A stretch of 40,427 nt of DNA from assembly GCA_041663425.1 (NCBI GenBank), contig JBAYMS010000012.1, forward strand, positions 1 to 40,427, given 5' to 3'. The position numbers were made by a program, and so were the translations under genes. This document shows positions 16,102 to 24,093 of this stretch, one piece after another (within the stretch, counting starts at the first letter, position 1; each line of letters opens with the position of its first letter). The notes under the pieces are model-generated. The model searched no databases. It was not told the DNA's origin and saw only the letters and a list, made by a program, of their open reading frames with translations. The stretch comes from FEN-1322 sp041663425 (lineage in GTDB: Bacteria; Omnitrophota; Gorgyraeia; 2-01-FULL-45-10).

Positions 16102-16434
16102 TTAATTATCTTTGTTACCTTTATCCATCTCTTTGTTCAGAAAAAAACTTATAACAGTTCTTATAGCCACCATAGATCCCAAGATTGCCAACTCCTGAAG
16201 CGAAGGCCTTATTAGTGTGCGCACTATATCTGCACCAATCATAAACTCTAGGCCCATTAGAAGATAAAAACCCAAATGATGCCTTATCAAGGCACGCCCC
16301 GCGAAAGAATTATCTCCTGAGAATCTTTTTAATTCCACAGAACAAAGACCGATTGCTGATACTAGGGAACCCCAGATAATCACAATCACTCCGAAAGATC
16401 CTATAATTAATGATATCGTATCAACTATCTGCAT
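16102..16434 (-). CDS. DUF1622 family membrane protein
   Basis: This 110-residue protein has three predicted spans (about 8-30, 55-70, 78-98) and a charged tail KEMDKGNKDN. The segments FGVIVIIWGSLVSAIG, RHHLGFYLLMGLEFMIGADIVRTLI and ELAILGSMVAIRTVISFFLN match the widespread DUF1622 family, whose function is unknown. GGGAGG lies 6 bases upstream of the ATG. The second micro-ORF/terminator copy ends 13 bases before the start, so its leader could attenuate this gene. The gene is 66 bases upstream of the tatA promoter region and is probably not in that operon. Confidence 0.87.
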   Translation of the reverse strand: MQIVDTISLIIGSFGVIVIIWGSLVSAIGLCSVELKRFSGDNSFAGRALIRHHLGFYLLMGLEFMIGADIVRTLIRPSLQELAILGSMVAIRTVISFFLNKEMDKGNKDN

Positions 16435-16447
16435 AAACGCCTCCCAT

Positions 16448-16479
16448 AAAAAAATGCCGGGACGATTACTCGCCCGGCG
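16448..16479 (-). terminator. Intrinsic terminator ending micro-ORF unit 2
   Basis: GCCGGG (16478-16473) pairs with CCCGGC (16461-16456). The inner CGA-GUAA-UCG forms a GNRA-closed tip with one bulged U, and seven U follow (16454-16448). Compared with copy 1, a U to C change turns G-U into G-C and the loop changes GAAA to GUAA, so structure is conserved. Confidence 0.85.
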
Positions 16480-16483
16480 AAAG

Positions 16484-16510
16484 TTAGTATTTTCTGGTCG
16501 TAACTTGCAT
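16484..16510 (-). CDS. Putative leaderless 8-codon micro-ORF, copy 2 (MQVTTRKY)
   Basis: ATG at 16508-16510 opens MQVTTRKY and ends with TAA at 16484-16486. The ATG is 7 bases after the extended -10 TGCTATAAT (16518-16526) and has no Shine-Dalgarno sequence. From ATG to the end of the terminator stem, 48 of 55 bases match copy 1 without gaps. Within the ORF the differences are GTC/GTT, ACT/ACC and TAT/TAC, all silent, plus GAA/AGA. The terminator starts 4-5 bases after the stop and the DUF1622 ribosome site follows the U-run. The role could be a leader peptide for attenuation, a free micropeptide, or a small RNA whose reading frame is fortuitous. Confidence 0.45.
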   Translation of the reverse strand: MQVTTRKY

Positions 16511-16517
16511 ATGTTTT

Positions 16518-16526
16518 ATTATAGCA
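16518..16526 (-). promoter_or_regulatory. Extended -10 promoter of micro-ORF unit 2
   Basis: The minus strand reads TGCTATAAT, 7 bases before the micro-ORF ATG, as in copy 1. It adjoins the inverted repeat at 16526-16541. Confidence 0.65.
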
Positions 16527-16541
16527 CCTATTTATATAGGT
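16526..16541. promoter_or_regulatory. Inverted repeat, possible operator
   Basis: ACCTAT and ATAGGT form a perfect 6-base inverted repeat with 4 bases between them, lying directly upstream of the -10 of unit 2. Its position, between -10 and -35, suits a repressor or activator site. Copy 1 has no such repeat. The regulator is unknown. Confidence 0.35.
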
Positions 16542-16617
16542 AGGCTAGAAGATTTTCACTTAGAAACAACTATTAGGAGATAATATTTTGAAGATATCTT
16601 AATGCGGCATTCGCTTT

Positions 16618-16842
16618 CTATTGCTTCTTGAAAAAATTCACCTTTATCCATCCCCAGTTAAGGGTTATGTGCGTAACTATGGCTATGATCAGAAAAATAC
16701 CATTATACTCATGGACCTCTAATATGAACTGCGGATAAGGAGTATTTATGTTGAACAATATTATAAAGGCGGTAATAGCTTGTGTTATGAAGGATAAGAA
16801 TAAGGCTATGTTCACTATGCGCAATATTATAGCTTTATTCAT
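16618..16842 (-). CDS. Small DUF4405-like membrane protein
   Basis: The 74-residue protein has two spans (about 6-30 and 46-64) and conserved His residues in VHEYNGIFLIIAIVTHITLNWGW. This pattern (HEYNG, then H and HxxLNW) resembles DUF4405 proteins, which look like the haem-b helices of small cytochromes. Haem binding is inference from the paired His. AAGG precedes the ATG by 5 bases. It lies between tRNA-Ser(UGA) and the second micro-ORF unit. Confidence 0.7.
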   Translation of the reverse strand: MNKAIILRIVNIALFLSFITQAITAFIILFNINTPYPQFILEVHEYNGIFLIIAIVTHITLNWGWIKVNFFKKQ

Positions 16843-16887
16843 ACTTACCTTTCTCGGGACTGCATGGCTTAGGCCACTTCATAGAAA

Positions 16888-16977
16888 TGGCGGAGGAGGT
16901 AGGATTCGAACCCACGGTGGACTTACGCCCACAACAGCTTTCAAGGCTGCCGCGATCGACCACTCTGCCACTCCTCC
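16888..16977 (-). tRNA. tRNA-Ser(UGA)
   Basis: The 90-base class II tRNA has acceptor GGAGGAG/CTCCTCC, discriminator G and CCA encoded at 16890-16888. The anticodon stem is CAGCC/AGCTG-type with loop CTTGAAA (anticodon UGA). The variable arm is long and the T arm has GGATTCGAACC. The M50 peptidase stop ends 1 base before the tRNA, so the tRNA is probably released from the archease-rtcB-serS-M50 transcript. Confidence 0.97.
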
Positions 16978-16978
16978 G

Positions 16979-17635
16979 CTAAAAGAATAATTGCTTCCAG
17001 ACCGCTATGTATGCGCCTTTGGTCATGTTCCATGAGTCGATGAAAAATTTCTTTGCCGAAAAATCATGGAACATCAGGCTAAACATAAGCGCTATAACTA
17101 TTATATTGAAAGCATAAACTACTATTATCGAAAAAAAGTATCCCGACTTAACTATATCGGGCTGGCGTATCTTCATCACTTCTATTGTCGAGATCATGTG
17201 GAACGCCAGCGTAAAACCTATGAGAAAAATAAATACCGAACCGTTAATATTATACGAAGAAGCAATGATAAAGTAAATAAGGGTGATTATTATAGCATAA
17301 ATCGGGACAAAGTAAGGACTAAGTTCTATGATGGTATTTGATTTATCGGTCCCGACGCTTCCGCCCTTCTCCGAGACTTTAAAAGATTTCACTTTGCCGC
17401 CGAATATCCACGCGATGCCAGCGTGGACGGCTTCATGCCCCAGCACATAAAGATAGGTCGGCTTATAGAACAGAAGATGCAGTGCTGCGTAAGAAGCAAT
17501 GCCCCATAAAAAGAACGATAAACTCGACGAGAGCGCACTTATCAATATTAAATTTTTATAGAACGCGATCGTCACACCAACAGCTATCGGTACGGAAAGT
17601 ACACCTATTATGAGTTTTAGAAAAAGTTTCAGCAC
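16979..17635 (-). CDS. M50-like membrane metallopeptidase
   Basis: The 218-residue membrane protein has about five spans. The zinc motif HExxH appears as YVLGHEAVHAGIAWIFGGKVKSF (about 67-90). The following FGGKVKSFKVSEKGGSVG is typical of site-2-protease-like or DUF3267-like M50 proteins. No clear NPDG-type second motif is visible (SPYFVPIY occupies that region), so proteolytic activity is uncertain. The start is a GTG whose 7-base overlap with the serS stop (GTGCTGA) shows translational coupling. It ends one base before tRNA-Ser(UGA). Confidence 0.75.
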   Translation of the reverse strand: MLKLFLKLIIGVLSVPIAVGVTIAFYKNLILISALSSSLSFFLWGIASYAALHLLFYKPTYLYVLGHEAVHAGIAWIFGGKVKSFKVSEKGGSVGTDKSNTIIELSPYFVPIYAIIITLIYFIIASSYNINGSVFIFLIGFTLAFHMISTIEVMKIRQPDIVKSGYFFSIIVVYAFNIIVIALMFSLMFHDFSAKKFFIDSWNMTKGAYIAVWKQLFF

Positions 17636-18903
17636 GGTTTTATTGCTGTTACTCCATCCATGTAAGGTACTAAAGCTTCCGGGATACTGACAGTGCCGTC
17701 TTCATTCTGGTAATTTTCGAGTATCGCTACGACGAGCCTGGCCAGCGCCACGCCCGACCCATTCAGAGTATGGACAAAACTTACTTTTTTAGTCCCTTTC
17801 TGTCTGTATCTTATGTTTGCGCGGCGAGCCTGGAAATCTACAAAATTGGAACAGCTAGATACTTCCAGATATGCATCGGTACCTGCCGCATAAAGCTCTA
17901 TGTCGTAGCATTTGGCTGCGGAGAAAGATATATCTCCCGACGCCAGAAGTATCACGCGGTATGGCAGATTTAAAAGCTGCAGCACTTCCTCGGCGTTTTC
18001 GAGAAGCTTCTCGAGCTCGTTGTATGAATCTTCGGGCTTCGTAAATTTCACCATCTCTACTTTATCGAACTGGTGCACTCTTATAAGTCCTCTCGTATCT
18101 TTTCCGTAAGAGCCTGCCTCACGTCTGAAACAAGCCGTATAAGCTGTGTAAAGTATCGGCAGTTTTTCCTCATCAAGGATATCGCCTGCATGTATATTTG
18201 TAACAGGCACTTCGGCTGTCGGTATTAAAAACAGGTCGTCGTCCTTTAATTTATACATATCTTCTTCAAGTTTCGGAAGCTGCCCGGTGCCAGTCATCGA
18301 ACGCCTGTTAACTAAAAACGGCGGGAAAATTTCTTTATAGCCATGTTTTTTTGTATGCAGATCGAGCATAAAATTTATAAGGGCTCTTTCAAGCCGCGCG
18401 CCCTGCCCCATAAACAGAACAAAATTTGATCCTGAGATCTTTGTGGCAATACCAAAACTTATTATGCCAAGCGACTCCGCCAGCTCAATGTGGGTTTTGG
18501 GGGTAAACTTAAATGTAGGTGTTTTACCCCACGCCCGCACGATCTTATTGTTTTCTGGGCTACCTATGGGAACGCTTTTATCGGGTATATTTGGGATTAT
18601 GTATACTATATTAGCTATTTTTTGGTCTACTTCACCCACTTTTTTATCTAAATCGTTTACTTTTTGGGAAACAACCTTCATTTTGTCAATTATCTCTTTG
18701 GGATTCTTTTTTGCCTTCATTGCGGCCGTTATTTCATCGTTTGCCTTATTGCGTTCGGCCTTCAGCGTTTCAACTTCCGCGAGAAGCTTCCGGCGCTCTT
18801 CGTCAAGCGTAAGCAGTTCATCCAGATCTATTTTTGAATTACGCGCCTTCAACGCATCTTTTACAACCTGAGGATTTTCTCTTATAAATTTTATATCCAG
18901 CAT
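17629..18903 (-). CDS. serS: Seryl-tRNA synthetase
   Basis: The 424-residue class II synthetase charges tRNA-Ser. The N-terminal antiparallel coiled coil (about 27-105: RRKLLAEVETLKAERNKAND) contacts the long variable arm. Class II motif 2 is ACFRREAGSYGKDTRGLIRVHQFDKVEM, with TAEVP upstream, and motif 3 is LNGSGVALARLVVAILENYQ. Length and order are normal. It follows rtcB by 16 bases and overlaps the M50 gene by 7 bases. A tRNA-Ser gene ends the same run, an unusually direct pairing of synthetase and substrate. Confidence 0.97.
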   Translation of the reverse strand: MLDIKFIRENPQVVKDALKARNSKIDLDELLTLDEERRKLLAEVETLKAERNKANDEITAAMKAKKNPKEIIDKMKVVSQKVNDLDKKVGEVDQKIANIVYIIPNIPDKSVPIGSPENNKIVRAWGKTPTFKFTPKTHIELAESLGIISFGIATKISGSNFVLFMGQGARLERALINFMLDLHTKKHGYKEIFPPFLVNRRSMTGTGQLPKLEEDMYKLKDDDLFLIPTAEVPVTNIHAGDILDEEKLPILYTAYTACFRREAGSYGKDTRGLIRVHQFDKVEMVKFTKPEDSYNELEKLLENAEEVLQLLNLPYRVILLASGDISFSAAKCYDIELYAAGTDAYLEVSSCSNFVDFQARRANIRYRQKGTKKVSFVHTLNGSGVALARLVVAILENYQNEDGTVSIPEALVPYMDGVTAIKPC

Positions 18904-18919
18904 GTTTACCCCTTTGTGA

Positions 18920-20374
18920 TTATCCTTTTATTACGCCCAGCGGCCTCATCCGGCATACACGTTTCGATATACCGGCACCGTGGACTACATTCACTACCTG
19001 ATTAACATCTTTATACGCTTCCGGCACCTCTTCCGCAAGAGTTTCCCTGCCGCTCGATTTTACTATTATACCTTTATTTTCCAATTCTCTCGATATAGAT
19101 CTTCCTTTGCAGGCCCTTATGGCTGCGGAGCGCGACATCAGCCGGCCTGCGCCATGACATGTTGAGTAAAAAGTCTCAGCGGCACCGCTCGTGCCTACTA
19201 ACAAATAAGAATTGCGCCCCATATCGCCCGGTATTATCACCGGCTGCCCGGCTTTACTATATTTAGCGGGAAGATCCGGATGTCCCGGCGGAAAAGCCCT
19301 GGTAGCACCCTTTCTGTGAATGCACAATGTTTTTTCTTTACCGTCAATATTATGCTTTTCGATCTTCGCTATGTTATGCGCAACATCATAGACCAGATCC
19401 ATCCCAAGGTTATTCCGGCCGGCCTTAAACACCCGCTCAAAAGCATTCCGCGCAAGATGCATCAGGCACTGACGATTTGCCCAGGCATAATTTGCCGCAC
19501 ATCTCATCGCACCCAGATAAGCTTTGCCTTCCGGTGAATTCACCGGTGCCGCCGCAAGCTGCTTGTCAGGAACCTCTATACCGTATTTAGAAAGCGAGTG
19601 AATAAAATCCCGCGCGTATTCGTCGCAAACCTGATAGCCCAGGCCCCGCGATCCGGAGTGGATCATTAAAGTGACCTGATCTTTTTCTATACCAAATACT
19701 CCGGCCAGCTCATCGTCATATATCGTATCGACAACCTGGACCTCAAGGAAATGATTGCCTGAACCCAGCGTGCCCGACTGGCTCTTGCCGCGCTCATAGG
19801 CTCTTGGCGAAACTCCGTCGGGATCAGCGCCTTTTATCTCGCCGTGTTCTTCTGTATATTCCAGGTCTTCCTTTAACCCGTAACCGTGCTCAACCACCCA
19901 CCTGGCGCCTTCGGCTAAAAGCTTCCGCTCCTCGGATGCGCTTATTTTGATATCGCCTTTTGATCCAACCCCTGCAGGCACTTCATTGTAAAGAGCACTT
20001 ACGAGGTCTTTAAGCTTCGGCTGTACATCCTTGACTGAAAGATTCGACCGGACAAGCCTGACCCCGCAATTTATATCAAATCCTACACCGCCGGGGGAGA
20101 TGACTCCGCCCTCATTGACGTCCGTCGCGGCAACACCGCCTATCGGAAAACCGTATCCCCAGTGTATATCCGGCATAGCCATAGAATGCTTCACTATGCC
20201 TGGAAGGAATGCAACGTTTGCAACCTGGTCTACAGCCTTATCTGAAAGGATCGACGGAAGCATATCTTCAGACGCATATATTATACCGTCGGTGCGCATA
20301 CCCTGTTTATAATTTTTAGGTATACGCCACCTGAACGCGTCTATCTTCTCCAGCTGGCCCAAACTAACCGTCAT
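18920..20374 (-). CDS. rtcB: RtcB RNA-splicing ligase (3'-phosphate/5'-OH)
   Basis: This 484-residue GTP-dependent ligase joins RNA 2',3'-cyclic-phosphate or 3'-phosphate ends to 5'-OH ends. Metal ligands lie in GGVGFDINCGVR (Asp and Cys, about 95-106), SGTLGSGNHFLEVQ and MIHSGSRGLG. The GMP-accepting His is in STCHGAGRLMSRSAA (about 411). The C-terminus VVHGAGISKRVCRMRPLGVIKG is family-typical. The length matches standard RtcB. It overlaps the archease stop by 4 bases, the usual partner arrangement. In bacteria RtcB is generally an RNA repair enzyme; here it precedes serS. Confidence 0.97.
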   Translation of the reverse strand: MTVSLGQLEKIDAFRWRIPKNYKQGMRTDGIIYASEDMLPSILSDKAVDQVANVAFLPGIVKHSMAMPDIHWGYGFPIGGVAATDVNEGGVISPGGVGFDINCGVRLVRSNLSVKDVQPKLKDLVSALYNEVPAGVGSKGDIKISASEERKLLAEGARWVVEHGYGLKEDLEYTEEHGEIKGADPDGVSPRAYERGKSQSGTLGSGNHFLEVQVVDTIYDDELAGVFGIEKDQVTLMIHSGSRGLGYQVCDEYARDFIHSLSKYGIEVPDKQLAAAPVNSPEGKAYLGAMRCAANYAWANRQCLMHLARNAFERVFKAGRNNLGMDLVYDVAHNIAKIEKHNIDGKEKTLCIHRKGATRAFPPGHPDLPAKYSKAGQPVIIPGDMGRNSYLLVGTSGAAETFYSTCHGAGRLMSRSAAIRACKGRSISRELENKGIIVKSSGRETLAEEVPEAYKDVNQVVNVVHGAGISKRVCRMRPLGVIKG

Positions 20375-20787
20375 ACGTCGAAAATTATCTCCACCTGATA
20401 CCCGCTGCTGCCCTTAGCTATCCTGAGATCCGAATAAGTAACAGCCTTTATTTCGGTCTTCAGCCTGTTCCTATTCACCGACACCGGACGGCCGAATACC
20501 TTTGCCTTCATGCTGTTGCCGGACAAACTATCTATCTGGAATTTCGAAAATATGATCTCTTTAGTATAAAATCTATATAGCAGCTCATCAAGCCAGGCAA
20601 CAAGAAGTTCTTCCGACGTATCGCCATCCACCTCAACTGATTCCTCTATCGGCGCCTTAATACCGTCCAGATCAGCTATCAGGTCAAACATCCCTAAGGC
20701 CGCGTTCTCGAAAAGTTCTTTCAAGTCCTTTCCGAATACCCGGATCCCTATATCGGCTGTATGTTCAAACTGTTCATATCGTTTCAT
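20371..20787 (-). CDS. Archease, RtcB activator
   Basis: The protein is about 138 residues from the ATG at 20787 (MKRYEQFEHTADIGIRVFG). This start is preferred to the ATG at 20811 because GAGGT lies 7 bases upstream. Archease features are HTADIGI with its metal-binding Asp, LFENAALGMFDLIADLD, and the C-terminal KAVTYSDLRIAKGSSGYQVEIIFDV. It promotes RtcB guanylylation and turnover. The 4-base overlap with rtcB supports co-translation. A promoter lies at 20802-20830. Confidence 0.94.
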   Translation of the reverse strand: MKRYEQFEHTADIGIRVFGKDLKELFENAALGMFDLIADLDGIKAPIEESVEVDGDTSEELLVAWLDELLYRFYTKEIIFSKFQIDSLSGNSMKAKVFGRPVSVNRNRLKTEIKAVTYSDLRIAKGSSGYQVEIIFDV

Positions 20788-20801
20788 ATATACCTCGGAG
20801 A

Positions 20802-20830
20802 ATTTTAACACAAATACTTATTCCGGGCAA
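20802..20830 (-). promoter_or_regulatory. Promoter of archease-rtcB-serS run
   Basis: The minus strand has TTGCCC (20830-20825), a 17-base spacer and TAAAAT (20807-20802). The transcript would start a few bases before the GAGGT site of archease. Confidence 0.55.
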
Positions 20831-20867
20831 CGGATAAACCTGCTTCCTAGCGGCAGATATTGCCTTT

Positions 20868-21998
20868 TTACCCCATACTCTTGCGGAATTTGGCGGCACT
20901 CCAGATAATAACTGCCATTCCAATAAGGGCCAGCGGTATAAGCTGCGGCCACAGGATATCCATGCCCACACCTTTTAAGAATATACTTCTTATAACTACC
21001 ATATAATAACGTAATGGGTTAAATATAGTTGACCATTGGATAAGCTGCGGCATATTGGATATAGGATAAGCAAATCCTGACAATAACATCGTCGGCATAA
21101 AAAACAGGAAAACCGACATCATGGCCTCTTGTTGGGTAGCGGAAATAGTGGAAATAAATAAACCTATCCCCAGCGTCGTAAAAAGATATACGCAGGTGCA
21201 AAGAAGTAACAATACGAGACTGCCGCGAAGCGGTATATGGAACCAGCCTACTGCCAATGTCGTAACAAGCGTTATCTGAATGAGCGCGATAATAGCAAAA
21301 GGAAGCAGTTTACCCGCTATAAGCTCGATGGGTTTTATCGGGCTTACTGTCAGCTGCTCCATCGTCCCTATCTCCTTCTCTTTCACTATAGCCATGGCCG
21401 TCAGAAGAAGGGACATCATCGTAACTATCGTAGCTATAACGCCCGGTAGATAATACTCTCTGGAGACGAGATTGCCGTTAAACCATGCCCGATCCCTCAT
21501 CTGCACAGATGCTACCTTAAATTGATGGGCCTGCCGTTCAAGCCGCGACTGCATAGTCGTCGCGTTATATGCATTTATAATGCTGTTGGCATATCCCATT
21601 ATGATCATGGCGGTATTGGAATCGCTGCCGTCAACAGCCACCTGAACCTGCGCCTCCTTCTCACCGACTATATTACGTCCGAAACCGCGGTCAATATGAA
21701 TAACTATACTGGACGTTCCGCCATCAAGCACTTCATTCTCTTCTTTTTCCGTTTTAATATATTCTTTGGGTATGAAATAATTCGAAAAAGTAAAATCCCG
21801 CAGAAGCTCACGGCTCTCAACAGTATTATCTCTGTCTAAGATAGCTGTCGGGACATAGTTGATATCTTTATTGGCGGCATAACCAAACAAAATTATCTGT
21901 ATGAGAGGGGTTATGAATATAACCGTCTTCATCCTCGGATCACGGAAGACCTGCTTAAATTCTTTTACAATTATTGCACGGATCCTCTCGAAACTCAT
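20868..21998 (-). CDS. ABC-2 type permease, YbhR-like
   Basis: The 376-residue protein has one N-terminal span (about 27-46), a large periplasmic domain (about 50-175) and a C-terminal five-span domain. The ABC-2 signature lies around VKEKEIGTMEQLTVSPIKPIELIAGKLLPF (about 205-235). This layout is that of YbhR/YhhJ drug-efflux permeases. It is the last gene of the tolC-hlyD-ATPase-ATPase-permease-permease operon, and its ATG overlaps the stop of the other permease by one base. The substrate is not known; homologues are linked to drug or toxic-compound export. Confidence 0.92.
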   Translation of the reverse strand: MSFERIRAIIVKEFKQVFRDPRMKTVIFITPLIQIILFGYAANKDINYVPTAILDRDNTVESRELLRDFTFSNYFIPKEYIKTEKEENEVLDGGTSSIVIHIDRGFGRNIVGEKEAQVQVAVDGSDSNTAMIIMGYANSIINAYNATTMQSRLERQAHQFKVASVQMRDRAWFNGNLVSREYYLPGVIATIVTMMSLLLTAMAIVKEKEIGTMEQLTVSPIKPIELIAGKLLPFAIIALIQITLVTTLAVGWFHIPLRGSLVLLLLCTCVYLFTTLGIGLFISTISATQQEAMMSVFLFFMPTMLLSGFAYPISNMPQLIQWSTIFNPLRYYMVVIRSIFLKGVGMDILWPQLIPLALIGMAVIIWSAAKFRKSMG

Positions 21999-23131
21999 CA
22001 GGCCACCTTCTTTTTAAATTTTCTTATCGCAAGGCCGAACATGAGGACAGCAAATAATATCAGGAACAGGGCTTCGTCCCACATCGTTGTAAGTGTATTG
22101 CCTTTTAAAAAAAGCCCGCGCAATATAACGATATAATAACTTGCCGGGACAAAATATGTAACAGTCTGTAAAGCCTTCGGCATATTGAAAATAGGGTAAA
22201 TAAACCCTGAAAGTATTACCGTCGGAAGCATAGTGGTCAATGTCGCCATCTGGCTTGCCATAAGCTGCGTCCTGGCCACTATCGAGATCAGGATACCCTG
22301 AGATAGAGCACCAGTGAGAAAAAGAAAACTTAAGAACGCGAGCAAAATATAATTACCCCGGAAAGGAACATGAAATAAAAACCTTGCCATAAGAACGCCT
22401 ATGGTAAGGTCCAATAAACCTATTGCGAAGTATGGGATAAATTTGCCGATGACCAGCTCCGGAGCTTTGACAGGAGTGGATATAAGCTGCTCCATAGTGC
22501 CCCTTTCCCATTCGCGGGCCACACAGATGGACGTAAGGAGTGCAGCAATTATCATAATGATCATGGCAATAACGCCGGGCACTATGAACCATGTGCTGGT
22601 GAGCCCCATATTGAACCATACCCTGGTGCGCGCATCGATAGGTCGTGTCGAAGTCAACCCGCGCGTAGACAGCGCCTTGGATATAAGCTGGATATTGTAA
22701 TTTCCGATAACTGATGATACATAGCCTCGCGCTATCGTTGCGGTATTGGCGTCGGAACCGTCCATAATAACCTGCAAAGGCGCCTGACGGCCGGACTCTA
22801 TATATTTGGAAAAATCCTTCGGGACAACGAGCGCTATCATCGCATCACCCGAATCTATCATATGCTCGATGTCTCTGTAATTATCTGTATATTTTATTAT
22901 TCTGAAATATTTCGAATTTTTAAAATTGAGAAGGAAATCGCGCGCAAGCTTTGAACCCGCATCCTGGTTCCATATGACAGTAGGTACATGATCTATGTCG
23001 AGAGATAGCCCGTATCCGAATATGAAAAGAAGGAATATCGGGATAGCCAGGGCCAGGCCAAGCGAACGCGGATCGCGCTTTATCTGAATATATTCTTTCC
23101 ATGCTATGGCTTGTATACGTTTAAGATTCAC
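21998..23131 (-). CDS. ABC-2 type permease, YbhS-like
   Basis: The 377-residue protein is a paralogue of its neighbour (MNLKRIQAIAWKEYIQIKRDPRSLGLALAIPIFLLFIFGYGLSLDID). It has the same N-terminal span, periplasmic domain and C-terminal five-span core with REWERGTMEQLISTPVKAPELVIGKFIPYF. The two are expected to form a heterodimeric membrane channel driven by the two upstream ATPases. It starts 2 bases after the ATPase stop at 23134. Confidence 0.92.
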   Translation of the reverse strand: MNLKRIQAIAWKEYIQIKRDPRSLGLALAIPIFLLFIFGYGLSLDIDHVPTVIWNQDAGSKLARDFLLNFKNSKYFRIIKYTDNYRDIEHMIDSGDAMIALVVPKDFSKYIESGRQAPLQVIMDGSDANTATIARGYVSSVIGNYNIQLISKALSTRGLTSTRPIDARTRVWFNMGLTSTWFIVPGVIAMIIMIIAALLTSICVAREWERGTMEQLISTPVKAPELVIGKFIPYFAIGLLDLTIGVLMARFLFHVPFRGNYILLAFLSFLFLTGALSQGILISIVARTQLMASQMATLTTMLPTVILSGFIYPIFNMPKALQTVTYFVPASYYIVILRGLFLKGNTLTTMWDEALFLILFAVLMFGLAIRKFKKKVA

Positions 23132-23133
23132 TT

Positions 23134-24093
23134 TTACGCTGCATGCTCCTTGTCATATTTTTCTATAGATGAGACGAAGACATCTTCCAGTGATGGTAAA
23201 ATCTTATTTATGGTAAAATCTTTAACCTCTGCCTTTTTAAGAAACCCCCTTATTGCGGAAATAGCCTTAGCGCTGTCAGAGGAGACGGCATGGATATTGG
23301 ATCCGAATAGTGCGGCCTCTTTAACACCATCTAGCCCTGTTATGCCGGCGAGATAATTCTGTGAATCCGGCAGCGTTATCTCAAGAACATCATCTTTCAT
23401 GTTTTCAGTCTTCATCTCATTGGGAGTGCCCTGAGCAATGATCGTTCCGTGATATATCAGGACCATACGGTTGCAATTTTCCGCTTCATCCATATAATGC
23501 GTCGTAACAAATATGGTCACACCTTTTGCAGCCAGATCTTTTATGACTGCCCAGAAGTTGGCACGCGTTATAGGGTCTACTCCGGAGGTAGGTTCATCTA
23601 AGAATAATATATTAGGCCTATGAATCAGCGCACAGCCGAGCGCCAGACGCTGTTTCCATCCGCCGGCAAGGGTGGCAGTAAGGTTTGATTCCATGCCCTC
23701 CAGGCCGGCCGTTCGAAGAGTCGCTTCAAAACGCTCCTTTTTATCTTTACGGGGTATCTTATATATACCGCTATAAAAGTCGATATTTTCTCCGACGGTA
23801 AGATCATTATAGAGAGAAAATTTTTGCGACATATAGCCGATGCGTTCTTTTATCTTGGACTGCTCCCTTATGATGTCGAAACCGCCGACCTTACCGGAAC
23901 CTGACGTCGGAGAGATGATGCCGCAGAGCATCCTTATGGTAGTGGATTTGCCGGCACCATTAGGCCCGAGGAAACCGAATATCTCTCCTTGCTTAACGGA
24001 AAAATCGATCCGGTTTACAGCTACAAAATCGCCAAATTTCTTCTCAAGCGCCTGGACGCTCACAGCGATATTATTGGGGGTGGTCACGGTCAT
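23134..24093 (-). CDS. ABC transporter ATPase, second of the efflux pair
   Basis: The 319-residue cytoplasmic ATPase has Walker A GPNGAGKSTT (about 42-51), Q-loop YMSQKFSLY, Walker B NILFLDEPTSGVDP and H-loop VTTHYMDEAE. The signature reads LAGGWKQRLALG rather than LSGGQ, a form also seen in the C-terminal half of YbhF. A C-terminal extension of about 70 residues after the H-loop matches the regulatory tail of drug-exporter ATPases. Its start overlaps the preceding ATPase by 23 bases. In E. coli YbhF these two domains are one fused protein; here they are split. Confidence 0.93.
   Translation of the reverse strand: MTVTTPNNIAVSVQALEKKFGDFVAVNRIDFSVKQGEIFGFLGPNGAGKSTTIRMLCGIISPTSGSGKVGGFDIIREQSKIKERIGYMSQKFSLYNDLTVGENIDFYSGIYKIPRKDKKERFEATLRTAGLEGMESNLTATLAGGWKQRLALGCALIHRPNILFLDEPTSGVDPITRANFWAVIKDLAAKGVTIFVTTHYMDEAENCNRMVLIYHGTIIAQGTPNEMKTENMKDDVLEITLPDSQNYLAGITGLDGVKEAALFGSNIHAVSSDSAKAISAIRGFLKKAEVKDFTINKILPSLEDVFVSSIEKYDKEHAA

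Noticed and set aside
20788..20811. Earlier ATG for archease at 20811
   Set aside because: The extra eight residues are not family-like and overlap the -10 region; the ATG at 20787 has GAGGT at the right distance.
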